Shown: in pieces, positions 27,023 to 34,822 of the stretch | How positions within the stretch are numbered: position 1 is the first letter of the stretch | Layout: each line of letters opens with the position of its first letter | Assembly (NCBI GenBank): GCA_937873515.1 | Contig: CALMYB010000013.1 | Coordinates: forward strand, 62,001-126,000 | DNA from: an uncultured Acidobacteriota bacterium | Lineage (GTDB): Bacteria > Acidobacteriota > Blastocatellia > Pyrinomonadales > Pyrinomonadaceae | DNA length: 64,000 bases | Direction: 5' to 3' | The notes under the pieces: model-generated | Told to the model about the DNA's origin: nothing | The model's database searches: none | What the model saw: only the letters and a program-made list of their open reading frames with translations | Translations under genes and position numbers: made by a program

Positions 27023-27751
27023 GTGATCGAAGATCTAGATAAGTTAATAGAATTACAGGAGACGGACACAAACCTTCGTCGACTGAAGAAAATCGTAGAG
27101 ACCGCAGAAGCAAGGCGTGCAGAGATCGAACAAGAGTTTGAACAGCACGCCTTTTCTATACGCGAAATTCAGAACCGACGGGATTCCATCAGTGAGAAAC
27201 GCACCGGTTACGAACGGGAGATCGCCGACAGCAAAACCTATCTCGAACGCGCGGAACGAAATCTAAAGCACGCGCAGAACCAGAAAGAATACGAGACGGC
27301 AATGCGTGAAATGGATGCGCTTCAAAAGGCGATAGGCCTGGCGGAGACTTCCATCGTAGAGCTTCTTGAGGAAAGCGAGACCGTCGAAAAAGAGCTTGCC
27401 GACCGCGCCGACGAGATCTCAAGCTTAGACAGCCGCCGTGACACCGCATTGAGCGAATTCGACACGGCGCTTGCAGCCGACAAGCAGGAATTTGCGACGC
27501 AAACGACGCATCGAGCTGCCGCTTTCGCTACGCTTCCGGAACGGCTCGCCGCAGTCTATGACCGGCTCGCCCAACGCAGCCGCGACGGCATTGCGGTCGC
27601 CGAGGTCATCAACGGCTCATGCAACGCCTGCCATATCTCGCTGCGGCCGCAGGTTCAGGTCGAAGTAAGACGCGGGAACGAGATCATCACTTGCGAGAAT
27701 TGCTCGCGCATTCTCTTTCTCCGCCCGGCAAGCAGCGAAGCGGCGGCATGA
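27023..27751 (+). CDS. coiled-coil protein with C4 zinc ribbon (CT398/DUF164-like)
   Basis: A 242-residue protein with a long antiparallel coiled coil (about 3-160) and a C-terminal zinc ribbon whose ligands are Cys200, Cys203, Cys224 and Cys227. This is the layout of the CT398-type family, linked by others to sigma-54, flagellar or type III secretion regulation and to nucleic-acid binding. The start is GTG 27023, with AGGAGA about eleven bases upstream. It is convergent with polA across three bases. Confidence 0.88.
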   Translation: MIEDLDKLIELQETDTNLRRLKKIVETAEARRAEIEQEFEQHAFSIREIQNRRDSISEKRTGYEREIADSKTYLERAERNLKHAQNQKEYETAMREMDALQKAIGLAETSIVELLEESETVEKELADRADEISSLDSRRDTALSEFDTALAADKQEFATQTTHRAAAFATLPERLAAVYDRLAQRSRDGIAVAEVINGSCNACHISLRPQVQVEVRRGNEIITCENCSRILFLRPASSEAAA

Positions 27752-27754
27752 GGT

Positions 27755-29530
27755 TCATTTGCTCCATTCATCGGAGATGGAGAGATCGACCTTCACCGGC
27801 ACATCTTTTAGGAATTCACGGCCCGCTTTGAGCATCGAATCTTCGAGCTTGCGGGCCGTTTCGTCTGCTTCCGAAGCATCGGTCTCGACAATGATCTCAT
27901 CGTGAACGATGTTCACGAGCATTGCAGAAGTGCCTTGAATGTCATCGTGGAGCAATCTTAACGCACGCTTCAAGATGTCCGCAGACGTGCCCTGGATCGG
28001 CATGTTCTTCGCGTAACGCTGTGCCGCTCCGACCTCTGCACGGTCGTTCTCGTTGAACCTCAAACGAGCGATGCGTCCCGTCAGCGTGCGTGCCGTACGC
28101 TCGGCCAATGCCGCCTTCGCCTGTGTTCGGAGCCAATCGTCCATACGCGGATACGTCGCAAAATATCGTCGCAGAGTATCTTCGGCCTGCGATTCTGAAA
28201 GGCCTGTCATTTTTGCGAACCGCTGCACGCCGATCCCATACACGACTCCAAAATTCAGCCGTTTTGCGAATGATCGTTGATCCGACGTCACGGCATCCGC
28301 ATTGATACCAAAGATCTGCGCGGCCGTTGCCGCATGGAAATCGGCCCCTGATCTGAACGCGTCGATGAACGCCTTGTCCTTTGAAATGTCGGCCAGGATC
28401 CGCAGCTCTATCTGCGAGTAATCGGCAACAACGAGTTTCCTTCCCTTCGGCGCCGAGAAACATCGCCGATATTCGGCTTCGTGCGGTATCTGCTGCAGAT
28501 TCGGATTCGAACAGGAGAAACGCCCTGTCGGTGCACCGATCTGCCGAAAATCAGCATGAATGCGGCCCGTTGTAGGTTCGATGAACCCAAGGATATTCTC
28601 GCCAAAACTCTGTGTCGCTTTCGCCATCTGCCTGTATTCGAGCAGTTTTGCGACAACGGGATAGTCATCGGCGAGCGGAAGGAGCGCACCGGCCCGCGTC
28701 GTGCCTTCGACCGGCACGCCAAGATTCTGCAAAGCGCTCGTCACCTGATCGATCGAATCGAGGTTGATCTCGGGCCGCCCGAAGAGCGACGCCTGAGCGA
28801 CACCAGCAGCGAGCATTCCCTGAAGTTCTTCCGCTGCCGCAGCTTGTTTCTTCGAGACGACGGCAAGCTGCTCTCGCCAACGCGTTTCATCGAGATAGAT
28901 GCCGTTCAGCTCCATCTGAGCGATCGGCACCACACATTCATTTTCGAGTTTCAAAACCTGTTCAAGGCCGTCGCCGACGATCCGCTCATGCAGCCGGTCG
29001 CGGACCTCTCGCATTATGACGGCATCTTTTGCCGCATATTCGATCTGTGATGCGGTCAGTTCTGCGGCGCCCCAATCGCTTACCTGTTCGGTCTTATCGA
29101 GCGTTCGTCCCAAGAAGAACTGTACGACGTCCGCAAGGCCATGCCGCCGCTCGCCGTCCGCAGAACCGACCAAAACGCTCGCTAAGTACGTGTCGTAGAT
29201 ATTCTCTGTATCGCAGCCAAGGTGATGGCGAACCCATTTCGTATCAAATTTTGCGTTGTGGGCGATCTTCGTCTGCTTCTTTGATGAAAGCAGGTCACGA
29301 AGCGGCTTTAGTGCCTCCGAAGTTTTAAGTTCTTTGCCGCTGCCGAAGGCACGCACATCGACGACCTTCGTCTCGCGGCCGTTCGAAAGCTGCACGAGCC
29401 TCAGTTCGCCCTTGTACGGATCGAGGTCGGTCGTCTCGACGTCGAATCCGATGAATTCCTCGCTGCCGAGTTCCGAACAAGCCTTTGCGAGCGATTCCGC
29501 ATCGCTCACGAGTTGAAAATATAGTTCCAT
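27755..29530 (-). CDS. polA: DNA polymerase I lacking the 5'-nuclease domain
   Basis: A 591-residue family A polymerase, equal to a Klenow fragment. The 3'-5' exonuclease is complete: Asp30/Glu32 (DVETTD), Asp96 (NAKFD) and Tyr165/Asp169. Polymerase motifs are A at Asp370 (DYSQIELR), B at Arg419/Lys423/Phe427/Tyr431 and C at His543-Asp544-Glu545. There is no FEN-type 5' nuclease, so primer removal needs a separate enzyme. The start is ATG 29530 with GAGGA eleven bases upstream; ATG 29548 is an alternative. Whether the genome has a second, full-length polA cannot be seen. Confidence 0.93.
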   Translation of the reverse strand: MELYFQLVSDAESLAKACSELGSEEFIGFDVETTDLDPYKGELRLVQLSNGRETKVVDVRAFGSGKELKTSEALKPLRDLLSSKKQTKIAHNAKFDTKWVRHHLGCDTENIYDTYLASVLVGSADGERRHGLADVVQFFLGRTLDKTEQVSDWGAAELTASQIEYAAKDAVIMREVRDRLHERIVGDGLEQVLKLENECVVPIAQMELNGIYLDETRWREQLAVVSKKQAAAAEELQGMLAAGVAQASLFGRPEINLDSIDQVTSALQNLGVPVEGTTRAGALLPLADDYPVVAKLLEYRQMAKATQSFGENILGFIEPTTGRIHADFRQIGAPTGRFSCSNPNLQQIPHEAEYRRCFSAPKGRKLVVADYSQIELRILADISKDKAFIDAFRSGADFHAATAAQIFGINADAVTSDQRSFAKRLNFGVVYGIGVQRFAKMTGLSESQAEDTLRRYFATYPRMDDWLRTQAKAALAERTARTLTGRIARLRFNENDRAEVGAAQRYAKNMPIQGTSADILKRALRLLHDDIQGTSAMLVNIVHDEIIVETDASEADETARKLEDSMLKAGREFLKDVPVKVDLSISDEWSK

Positions 29531-29651
29531 ATATCGGCCGTTCCTCATTGTATCCGCTGCACGGAAGCGGCTCAAAACCAGCAAAAAATATCTGCCTTTG
29601 TTCGATGAAAGGTTTACATTCTAGAAATCATTCCGATATACTTATTCACAG

Positions 29652-29687
29652 GTTTGCCCCGTTAGGAAACGGGAGAGTAAGGCAAAC
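29652..29687 (+). ncRNA. nested hairpin in the RNase E/G leader (candidate RNA element)
   Basis: GTTTGC at 29652-29657 pairs with GCAAAC at 29682-29687. Stacked inside it, CCCGTT (29658-29663) pairs with AACGGG (29668-29673) around an AGGA tetraloop, leaving an eight-base purine-rich bulge (AGAGTAAG). A coaxial stem with a one-sided purine bulge is typical of structured RNA rather than of a terminator, and no T-run follows. Confidence 0.45.
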
Positions 29688-29955
29688 GGTTGAAAAGGAT
29701 CTTTAACGCTGAGTGACAGCGAAGAACGGATTTGCCGGGTTTCGAGCACGATCGATATATGAAGGTATGTGCTCCCTGGTTTGAGAAGCGGCTCGTAATG
29801 AATTTTGTCGGCCGCAAGATGAAGGAATTTCCCTCATAGAATAAATACGCTTGTATTTTGAATATTCGGAATCTGCCTCTACCTCTCTTTATCCTGTTAA
29901 TTCTCGCCTGCTCATCGAAAAAAGCGATCATTTTATGTGATCTAAAAGAAGCGTG

Positions 29956-29977
29956 TGCCGACCGAAAGGTTTCGGCA
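29956..29977 (+). ncRNA. GAAA-tetraloop hairpin in the RNase E/G leader
   Basis: TGCCGA (29956-29961) pairs with TCGGCA (29972-29977); CC/GG close a GAAA tetraloop with a TT bulge on the 3' side. GNRA loops commonly dock to receptors, which supports a folded leader. It lies about 100 bases before the start codon. Confidence 0.4.
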
Positions 29978-30059
29978 GGCATTTCTGAATAAACCGACCG
30001 TCCTGCCGCATCTTCAATTCCAAAGCGAACCGGGATCAAGCCTCAATTTAGAATTTTTG

Positions 30060-30073
30060 CGGGTAATTACCCG
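30060..30073. promoter_or_regulatory. perfect 14-bp palindrome at the RNase E/G ribosome-binding position
   Basis: CGGGTAATTACCCG is exactly self-complementary and ends six bases before the ATG at 30080, where a Shine-Dalgarno sequence would be expected; none is present. It could be a protein operator or an RNA dimer/hairpin site controlling initiation. Confidence 0.5.
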
Positions 30074-30079
30074 ATCTCT

Positions 30080-32665
30080 ATGTCAAAAGAAATGATAGTC
30101 AGCGTCAATGGACGCGAAAAGAAAATTGCAATTCTCGATAACGGTAAGGTGACCGAGTTCTACATCGAACGCGGCCAGGAAAACGAAGGTGTCGTCGGGA
30201 ATGTTTACAAGGGGCGCGTTATGCGCGTCCTTCCCGGAATGCAGTCCGCATTCGTCGATATCGGCCTCGAACGCGATGCGTTCCTTTATGTTTCGGACTT
30301 CTTCGATGAAGAAGAAGAGATCGAGAAGGTCGTGCTTGAAAAAGGCAAAAAGGGTTCACACGAAGATGCAAAACGCGAAGCTAATGAGCGCATCGACCGC
30401 AGCCGCATCGAACGTGAGAAGCAGATGGACTCTGCTCAAGAATTGAGCGAGCCGCTTGCCGAAAGCATCGGAACTTCGGGCGATGAGCCTGTCGCCGAAA
30501 AACCGTCAGGACGCTCCGACAGGTCGAAGCGTTCACGCGGCCGCAAGGAAAAGGAACAAAAGGAGGAAGTCAGTTCCGTCGCCGAACCGATCGAGATCGA
30601 GTTCGATTCGAACGGCTTCGAACGTATCGCAGATGACGAAGAGGGCGATACCGGCGATGCTTTCAAGGACGCATATCGCCAGCACGCGATCGTCGCACGC
30701 GTTCGTGCGGTCGAGTTCGACGAAAGCGATAGCTCAAGCGTTGCCGAGGTCGGCTCTCTGCTTGCCGAAGTGTCGAACACCGGCGATTTCGAACGCATCG
30801 CCGACGAGGAAGAACCCGTCGCTGAAGCTCCAAAGAAAGGCCGCCGAACAAAGGCCGCTGCCGAGAAGAAGCCGGCAAAAGAAAAAGCTCCAAAGAAAGA
30901 AAAGGCCCCTAAGAAAGCCTCGACTCGCGGCAAGAAAAAAGCTGCCGCCGAAGCGGAATCCGCTGAGACTTCGGCCGAGGAACCGCTTGCCGATGCAGAG
31001 GCATTCGAACGAGTTTCGGATGATACGGCTCAGATGGCCGTCCGCCGCGGCGGACGCGGACGTCGTCGAGGAGGCAACAGAAAAAAGAACTCCGGTGAAG
31101 ATTCGCACGATAGCGAAATCGGAGCAGAGAACTCGGAGGAAGGCGAGATCCACGAAACCGATCCGGGCGAGTTCGTCGCCGACGCGGAAGCACCGGTAGA
31201 GGCCGCTGAGGAAACACATTCGGAAGCCGAGGCTGCCAAAGATGATAATGAAAAGCCGGCCGAGAAGACACAAGGCCGTGAGCGTCGGGGTCGTCGCGGA
31301 CGCGGCGGGCGAAGCCGCGAGGAAAAAGAAGAAGCCGACAACTCGGAAAATGCTGAGCGTGCCGAAAAACCTGAAAAGAAAGAACGCAGTGACCGTAAAG
31401 ATTGGAATGACCGCGGCGGCCGCGGCGGGCGTGACCGCGGTCCGCAGCCTACGATCAGCGACCTTCTGCGCGAAGGCCAGGAGATCCTCGTTCAGATCGC
31501 AAAGGAACCTATCGCAAAGAAGGGTGCGCGTATCACGTCGCACATCGCCCTTCCCGGCCGCTATCTCGTCTATATGCCGACGATCGAGCATCTAGGAGTC
31601 TCGCGAAAGATCGAATCTTCAAGCGAACGCGGCCGTCTGCGAACGCTGATCCAAAAGATCCGTCAGGACGATGCGATCCGCCAAGGCGGCTTTATCGTAC
31701 GCACGGCCGGGATCGGAATCTCTGAGGAAGACCTTCGCAACGACGCGATCTACCTTGCACGGACCTGGCAGGATGCGAAGAAAGCTTCTGAGAAGAAAAA
31801 ATCGCCGGCCTCGATCCATCAAGATCTCGACCTCGTCCAGCGTCTGCTTCGCGATCAGCTCTCGGATGACTTCACGGCGATTCGCGTCGACAGCGAGGAA
31901 GAATATCTACGCACGGTCGAGTTCATGAACCGAATGGCGCCGCGTATGGTCAATCGCGTAAAGCTCTACACACGCGATGAACCCATCCTCGATGCATACG
32001 GCGTTCAGGAAGAGATCGAGAAGGCACTTAAGCCCCGCGTTTGGCTCAAATCGGGCGGCTATCTCGTCATCAACCAGACCGAAGCTCTCGTCGCCATCGA
32101 CGTCAACACCGGTAAATTCGTCGGCAAAGGCAACGCCCGCCTCGAAGATACGATCACGAAGACGAACCTCGAAGCCGTCGATGAGATCGCACGCCAGATA
32201 CGTCTCCGCGATCTCGGCGGGATCATCGTGCTCGATCTGATCGATATGGAAGATCGACGCAACCGGCACAAGGTCTCGCAGGCCCTGCAGGAAGCTCTCT
32301 CGCACGACAAGTCGCCGACGAAGGTGCTCTCGTTCAATGATTTCGGGCTCATCATTATGACCCGCAAACGAGTTAAGCAGTCGCTCGAACGTACGATGTG
32401 CGCTCCTTGCGAATATTGCGAAGGCGCAGGCTGGGTAAGATCGCCGCAGACCGTTTGCTACGAAATTCTTGCAGAAGCACGTCGGCTTGCGCGCACGGTC
32501 GATGACATTCGCCATACGACACTTCGCGTTCATCCGGAAGTCGCGACGGCACTTCGCAATTCCGAACGCCAGGTGATGGAGGAGATCGAAGCACACCTCG
32601 GCAACGTCGATCTATCGTCCGACAAGACCGTCCACCAGGCGCAATTCGATTTCGCGTTCGTTTAG
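30080..32665 (+). CDS. ribonuclease E/G with a ~380-residue charged insertion in the S1 domain
   Basis: An 861-residue endoribonuclease. The S1 domain starts normally (GVVGNVYKGRVMRVLPGMQS to FLYVSDFFDEE, to about 75) and resumes at about 454 (ISDLLREGQEILVQIAKEP). Between them is a low-complexity region with acidic runs, Lys/Ala repeats and RGRRGRGGR-type basic clusters, and FERIADDEE, FERIADEEE and FERVSDD near 178, 235 and 307. The catalytic Mg-binding Asp674 and Asp719 (aligned with E. coli Asp303/346) and a Zn-link Cys774/Cys777 are intact, as is the 5' sensor-region RIESSSERGRL. It starts mRNA decay and matures rRNA. E. coli RNase E instead carries its disordered scaffold at the C-terminus. 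Confidence 0.92.
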   Translation: MSKEMIVSVNGREKKIAILDNGKVTEFYIERGQENEGVVGNVYKGRVMRVLPGMQSAFVDIGLERDAFLYVSDFFDEEEEIEKVVLEKGKKGSHEDAKREANERIDRSRIEREKQMDSAQELSEPLAESIGTSGDEPVAEKPSGRSDRSKRSRGRKEKEQKEEVSSVAEPIEIEFDSNGFERIADDEEGDTGDAFKDAYRQHAIVARVRAVEFDESDSSSVAEVGSLLAEVSNTGDFERIADEEEPVAEAPKKGRRTKAAAEKKPAKEKAPKKEKAPKKASTRGKKKAAAEAESAETSAEEPLADAEAFERVSDDTAQMAVRRGGRGRRRGGNRKKNSGEDSHDSEIGAENSEEGEIHETDPGEFVADAEAPVEAAEETHSEAEAAKDDNEKPAEKTQGRERRGRRGRGGRSREEKEEADNSENAERAEKPEKKERSDRKDWNDRGGRGGRDRGPQPTISDLLREGQEILVQIAKEPIAKKGARITSHIALPGRYLVYMPTIEHLGVSRKIESSSERGRLRTLIQKIRQDDAIRQGGFIVRTAGIGISEEDLRNDAIYLARTWQDAKKASEKKKSPASIHQDLDLVQRLLRDQLSDDFTAIRVDSEEEYLRTVEFMNRMAPRMVNRVKLYTRDEPILDAYGVQEEIEKALKPRVWLKSGGYLVINQTEALVAIDVNTGKFVGKGNARLEDTITKTNLEAVDEIARQIRLRDLGGIIVLDLIDMEDRRNRHKVSQALQEALSHDKSPTKVLSFNDFGLIIMTRKRVKQSLERTMCAPCEYCEGAGWVRSPQTVCYEILAEARRLARTVDDIRHTTLRVHPEVATALRNSERQVMEEIEAHLGNVDLSSDKTVHQAQFDFAFV

Positions 32666-34602
32666 GACTTGGTAAATTTCAGTTGTCGCAAGATCTCTCG
32701 AAATCGCTGCAGATCGCGCAGTGTCTCAAATTCGGGGGCGGCGTAGAACCACGTCGTCCATGGATGGTGTTCGGCGACAGACCGCTCGACCCAGTACATT
32801 GCTTTCTTCCGTTCGCCGATCATGATCGATAGATACGCGAGGTTGTGCGGGTTCGTCCCCGGCGGGTTGTTCCTCCAAGCAAACAAAAGCTGACGAATGA
32901 CGTCGTCGGGAGTGCCAGTCTTTGCAACAGCGTTTAGCTTGTCGGCGAGTGCTTGATTCCCGTCAAGCTCGAGTCCTAGTTCTATCTCCTTGACGGAATC
33001 ATCGCGGCGGCCTTCCAGCCAGAGCGAACGAGAGAGCATCCAGTGAACACCGCCAACTTTATCGTTGATGGCAAGTGTTCTTTTGTATTGCTCGTCCGCA
33101 GCCGAAAACTCTTTCTCGCAGAAGAAGACCGTGCCGAGGTTCGCATTCCCGACGATCGAGAGCGGATCAAGCTCGATCGCCTTTTCGAACTCGGCCTGAG
33201 CCTCGTTGAATCGGGCAAGCCTCAAAAGCAACGCACCATAGCGCATCCTTGCTGTCGCGGAATTGGGTGCCGCGGCGGTCGCGGCCTTGAGCGAAACCTC
33301 GGCAGCCTTCCAATCCCAGTCATAGCCCATTTGGATCGTGCCGAGGGTCGTCAACGCATCGGCCGAATTTGGCTTTAGCTCAAGCGCTCGGTGCAGATTC
33401 GTTTTTGCATCGGCGATGAGTTCGGGGTTGAGATCAATGTTGTAGTTGAAAAGAAGATGCTCGGTGTCGGCGATGCCCGTGTAAGCTTCGGAAAACTTCG
33501 GATCGATCTCGGCAGCCTGCTTAAAATACTCGATTGCTTTTCGCAAACTCGCCTCGTCACGCTTGCTCCAGAAATAACGTCCGTTCAGGTACGACTCGTA
33601 GGCGTCCGAACTCTCGGTCGGCCGCTTTGGAATTGCAGGCTGCGGCACGGCATTTGGCGAAAGCTGGCGTGCGACCTCGTACGAAATGTGGTCTTGGAGG
33701 TTCAGTATCTCGTTCGCCTTCCCGTCAACCTGATCCGACCAAATTTGCTCGCCCGTAGGCACCCTTATAAGCTGCACTGTTACGCGAAGCTTATCGCCTT
33801 CTTGCTGCAGCCTGCTTTCGATAACGGCATCGACGCGAAGCTGCTTCCCGATATCGATAGCATTCTCTCCACTAGTTGCAAAAGGGAGAACGGCGCTTGT
33901 CGGACGCACGGCGGTTCCGTCCAATTCGCCTAAGCATGTGATCAATGCGTCAGTGATCCGCATACGCAGCTCTTCGTCGTCGGCACTCTCAGAGAACGAT
34001 CTGACAGGCAGGACGGCTATCGATCGAATGTCGGATGGCGACGTTTTCGTATAGACCGGAACGTGCCGGACGAAGAAGAAGCCGGCAGCGAGTACGACGC
34101 AGGCGGCGAGTGCCCATAACATCGCCCGGCGCGGACGCGTCCACACCGTAAGACGCACTTCCGTTTCTTTACCTGCAGCCGGAAATGATCGAGTGTCATC
34201 CTCTCCTTGAAACTCGATCGTAGTCCGCTCAACCGTATAATGTTCGAGAATGATGTCGCCGTTAGCGATCTCGTGGACCTCACCACAAAAGCGATAACCG
34301 CGACGCGGCACGGTCTCGATCACTTTCAGGTGTCCGACGCCCTTGAGAGCCTTCCTGAGAATATAGATATTGTGCGTGAGATTGCTTTCCTCGACGAAGG
34401 AATCATCCCAGACCTCACGCCAAATTTCGTCTTTTGTGATCACCTCGCCGCGGCCATTTACGAGCACGCAAAGGAGCTCGATCGCCTTCGGCGGGAGTTG
34501 AACAAGGTGGCCGTCGGCCCACAAAAGTTTTCTGTCGGCGTCGAGCCGGCAATTGCCGAATTCCAGTAAGTTGTTGTGTCCATTGGACATAACCGCAGTC
34601 AT
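32662..34602 (-). CDS. CadC-like winged-helix regulator with membrane span and TPR domain
   Basis: A 646-residue protein. Residues 13-110 form an OmpR/PhoB-type winged helix (VQLPPKAIELLCVLVNGRGE, SNLTHNIYILRKALKG, ETVPRRGYRF). A membrane helix follows at about 165-185, then a TolB-N-like periplasmic segment (SIAVLPVRSF; about 205-305) and at least five TPR repeats (about 330-600). This one-component layout is common in Acidobacteriota; signals sensed outside are passed directly to DNA. The stop overlaps the RNase E/G stop by three bases in opposite orientation. The target may be the divergent S74 protein gene 220 bases away. Start ATG 34602; ATG 34590 is an alternative. Confidence 0.85.
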   Translation of the reverse strand: MTAVMSNGHNNLLEFGNCRLDADRKLLWADGHLVQLPPKAIELLCVLVNGRGEVITKDEIWREVWDDSFVEESNLTHNIYILRKALKGVGHLKVIETVPRRGYRFCGEVHEIANGDIILEHYTVERTTIEFQGEDDTRSFPAAGKETEVRLTVWTRPRRAMLWALAACVVLAAGFFFVRHVPVYTKTSPSDIRSIAVLPVRSFSESADDEELRMRITDALITCLGELDGTAVRPTSAVLPFATSGENAIDIGKQLRVDAVIESRLQQEGDKLRVTVQLIRVPTGEQIWSDQVDGKANEILNLQDHISYEVARQLSPNAVPQPAIPKRPTESSDAYESYLNGRYFWSKRDEASLRKAIEYFKQAAEIDPKFSEAYTGIADTEHLLFNYNIDLNPELIADAKTNLHRALELKPNSADALTTLGTIQMGYDWDWKAAEVSLKAATAAAPNSATARMRYGALLLRLARFNEAQAEFEKAIELDPLSIVGNANLGTVFFCEKEFSAADEQYKRTLAINDKVGGVHWMLSRSLWLEGRRDDSVKEIELGLELDGNQALADKLNAVAKTGTPDDVIRQLLFAWRNNPPGTNPHNLAYLSIMIGERKKAMYWVERSVAEHHPWTTWFYAAPEFETLRDLQRFREILRQLKFTKS

Positions 34603-34697
34603 AAATAAATCACAAACAACTTAGAAAAAAATCAAGACTCTTTTCATCGTCTGCGCCTTAAATGTCCGCATAGAGAACGGGAGCTTCGTCTCGTGAG

Positions 34698-34716
34698 ACC
34701 GGCAATGCCTGCCGGT
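34698..34716. promoter_or_regulatory. hairpin/palindrome between the CadC-like and S74 genes
   Basis: ACCGGCA and TGCCGGT form a perfect 7-bp stem around ATGCC, midway in the 220-base divergent gap. It may be an operator or a leader hairpin of the plus-strand gene. Otherwise the gap holds only AT-rich promoter-like sequence and AAGGAG before the start at 34823. Confidence 0.4.
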
Positions 34717-34822
34717 GGAAGAAAGGTGAAGGTTCCGGATCAGCCCTGATTGTAAACCAGAGAGCAACGAATTCAAAGAAAAAGTTTGAACCGCGCCGCA
34801 GAACGACCGAAGGAGAACCTCA

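Larger units (their letters stand above)
29531..30079 (+). promoter_or_regulatory. 549-bp gene-free region with structured leader upstream of the RNase E/G gene
   Basis: No protein family is recognisable on either strand. The region contains several foldable segments: the nested hairpin at 29652-29687, GCTG/CAGC around 29708-29720, a GAAA-tetraloop hairpin at 29956-29977, and a palindrome at 30060-30073 next to the start codon. RNase E genes of other bacteria have long structured 5' leaders that the enzyme cleaves to limit its own synthesis, so an autoregulatory leader is the leading idea. A separate small RNA is the alternative. Confidence 0.5.

Noticed and set aside
29662..30039. A 125-codon minus-strand frame in the RNase E/G leader
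   Set aside because: No ribosome-binding site, no domain, unusual composition; the hairpins fit a leader or RNA better.
30734..31591. A 285-codon minus-strand frame over the RNase E/G insertion, with apparent hydrophobic runs
   Set aside because: It is the complement of the Lys/Glu/Ala-rich insertion, whose reverse complement naturally encodes Phe/Leu-rich sequence.
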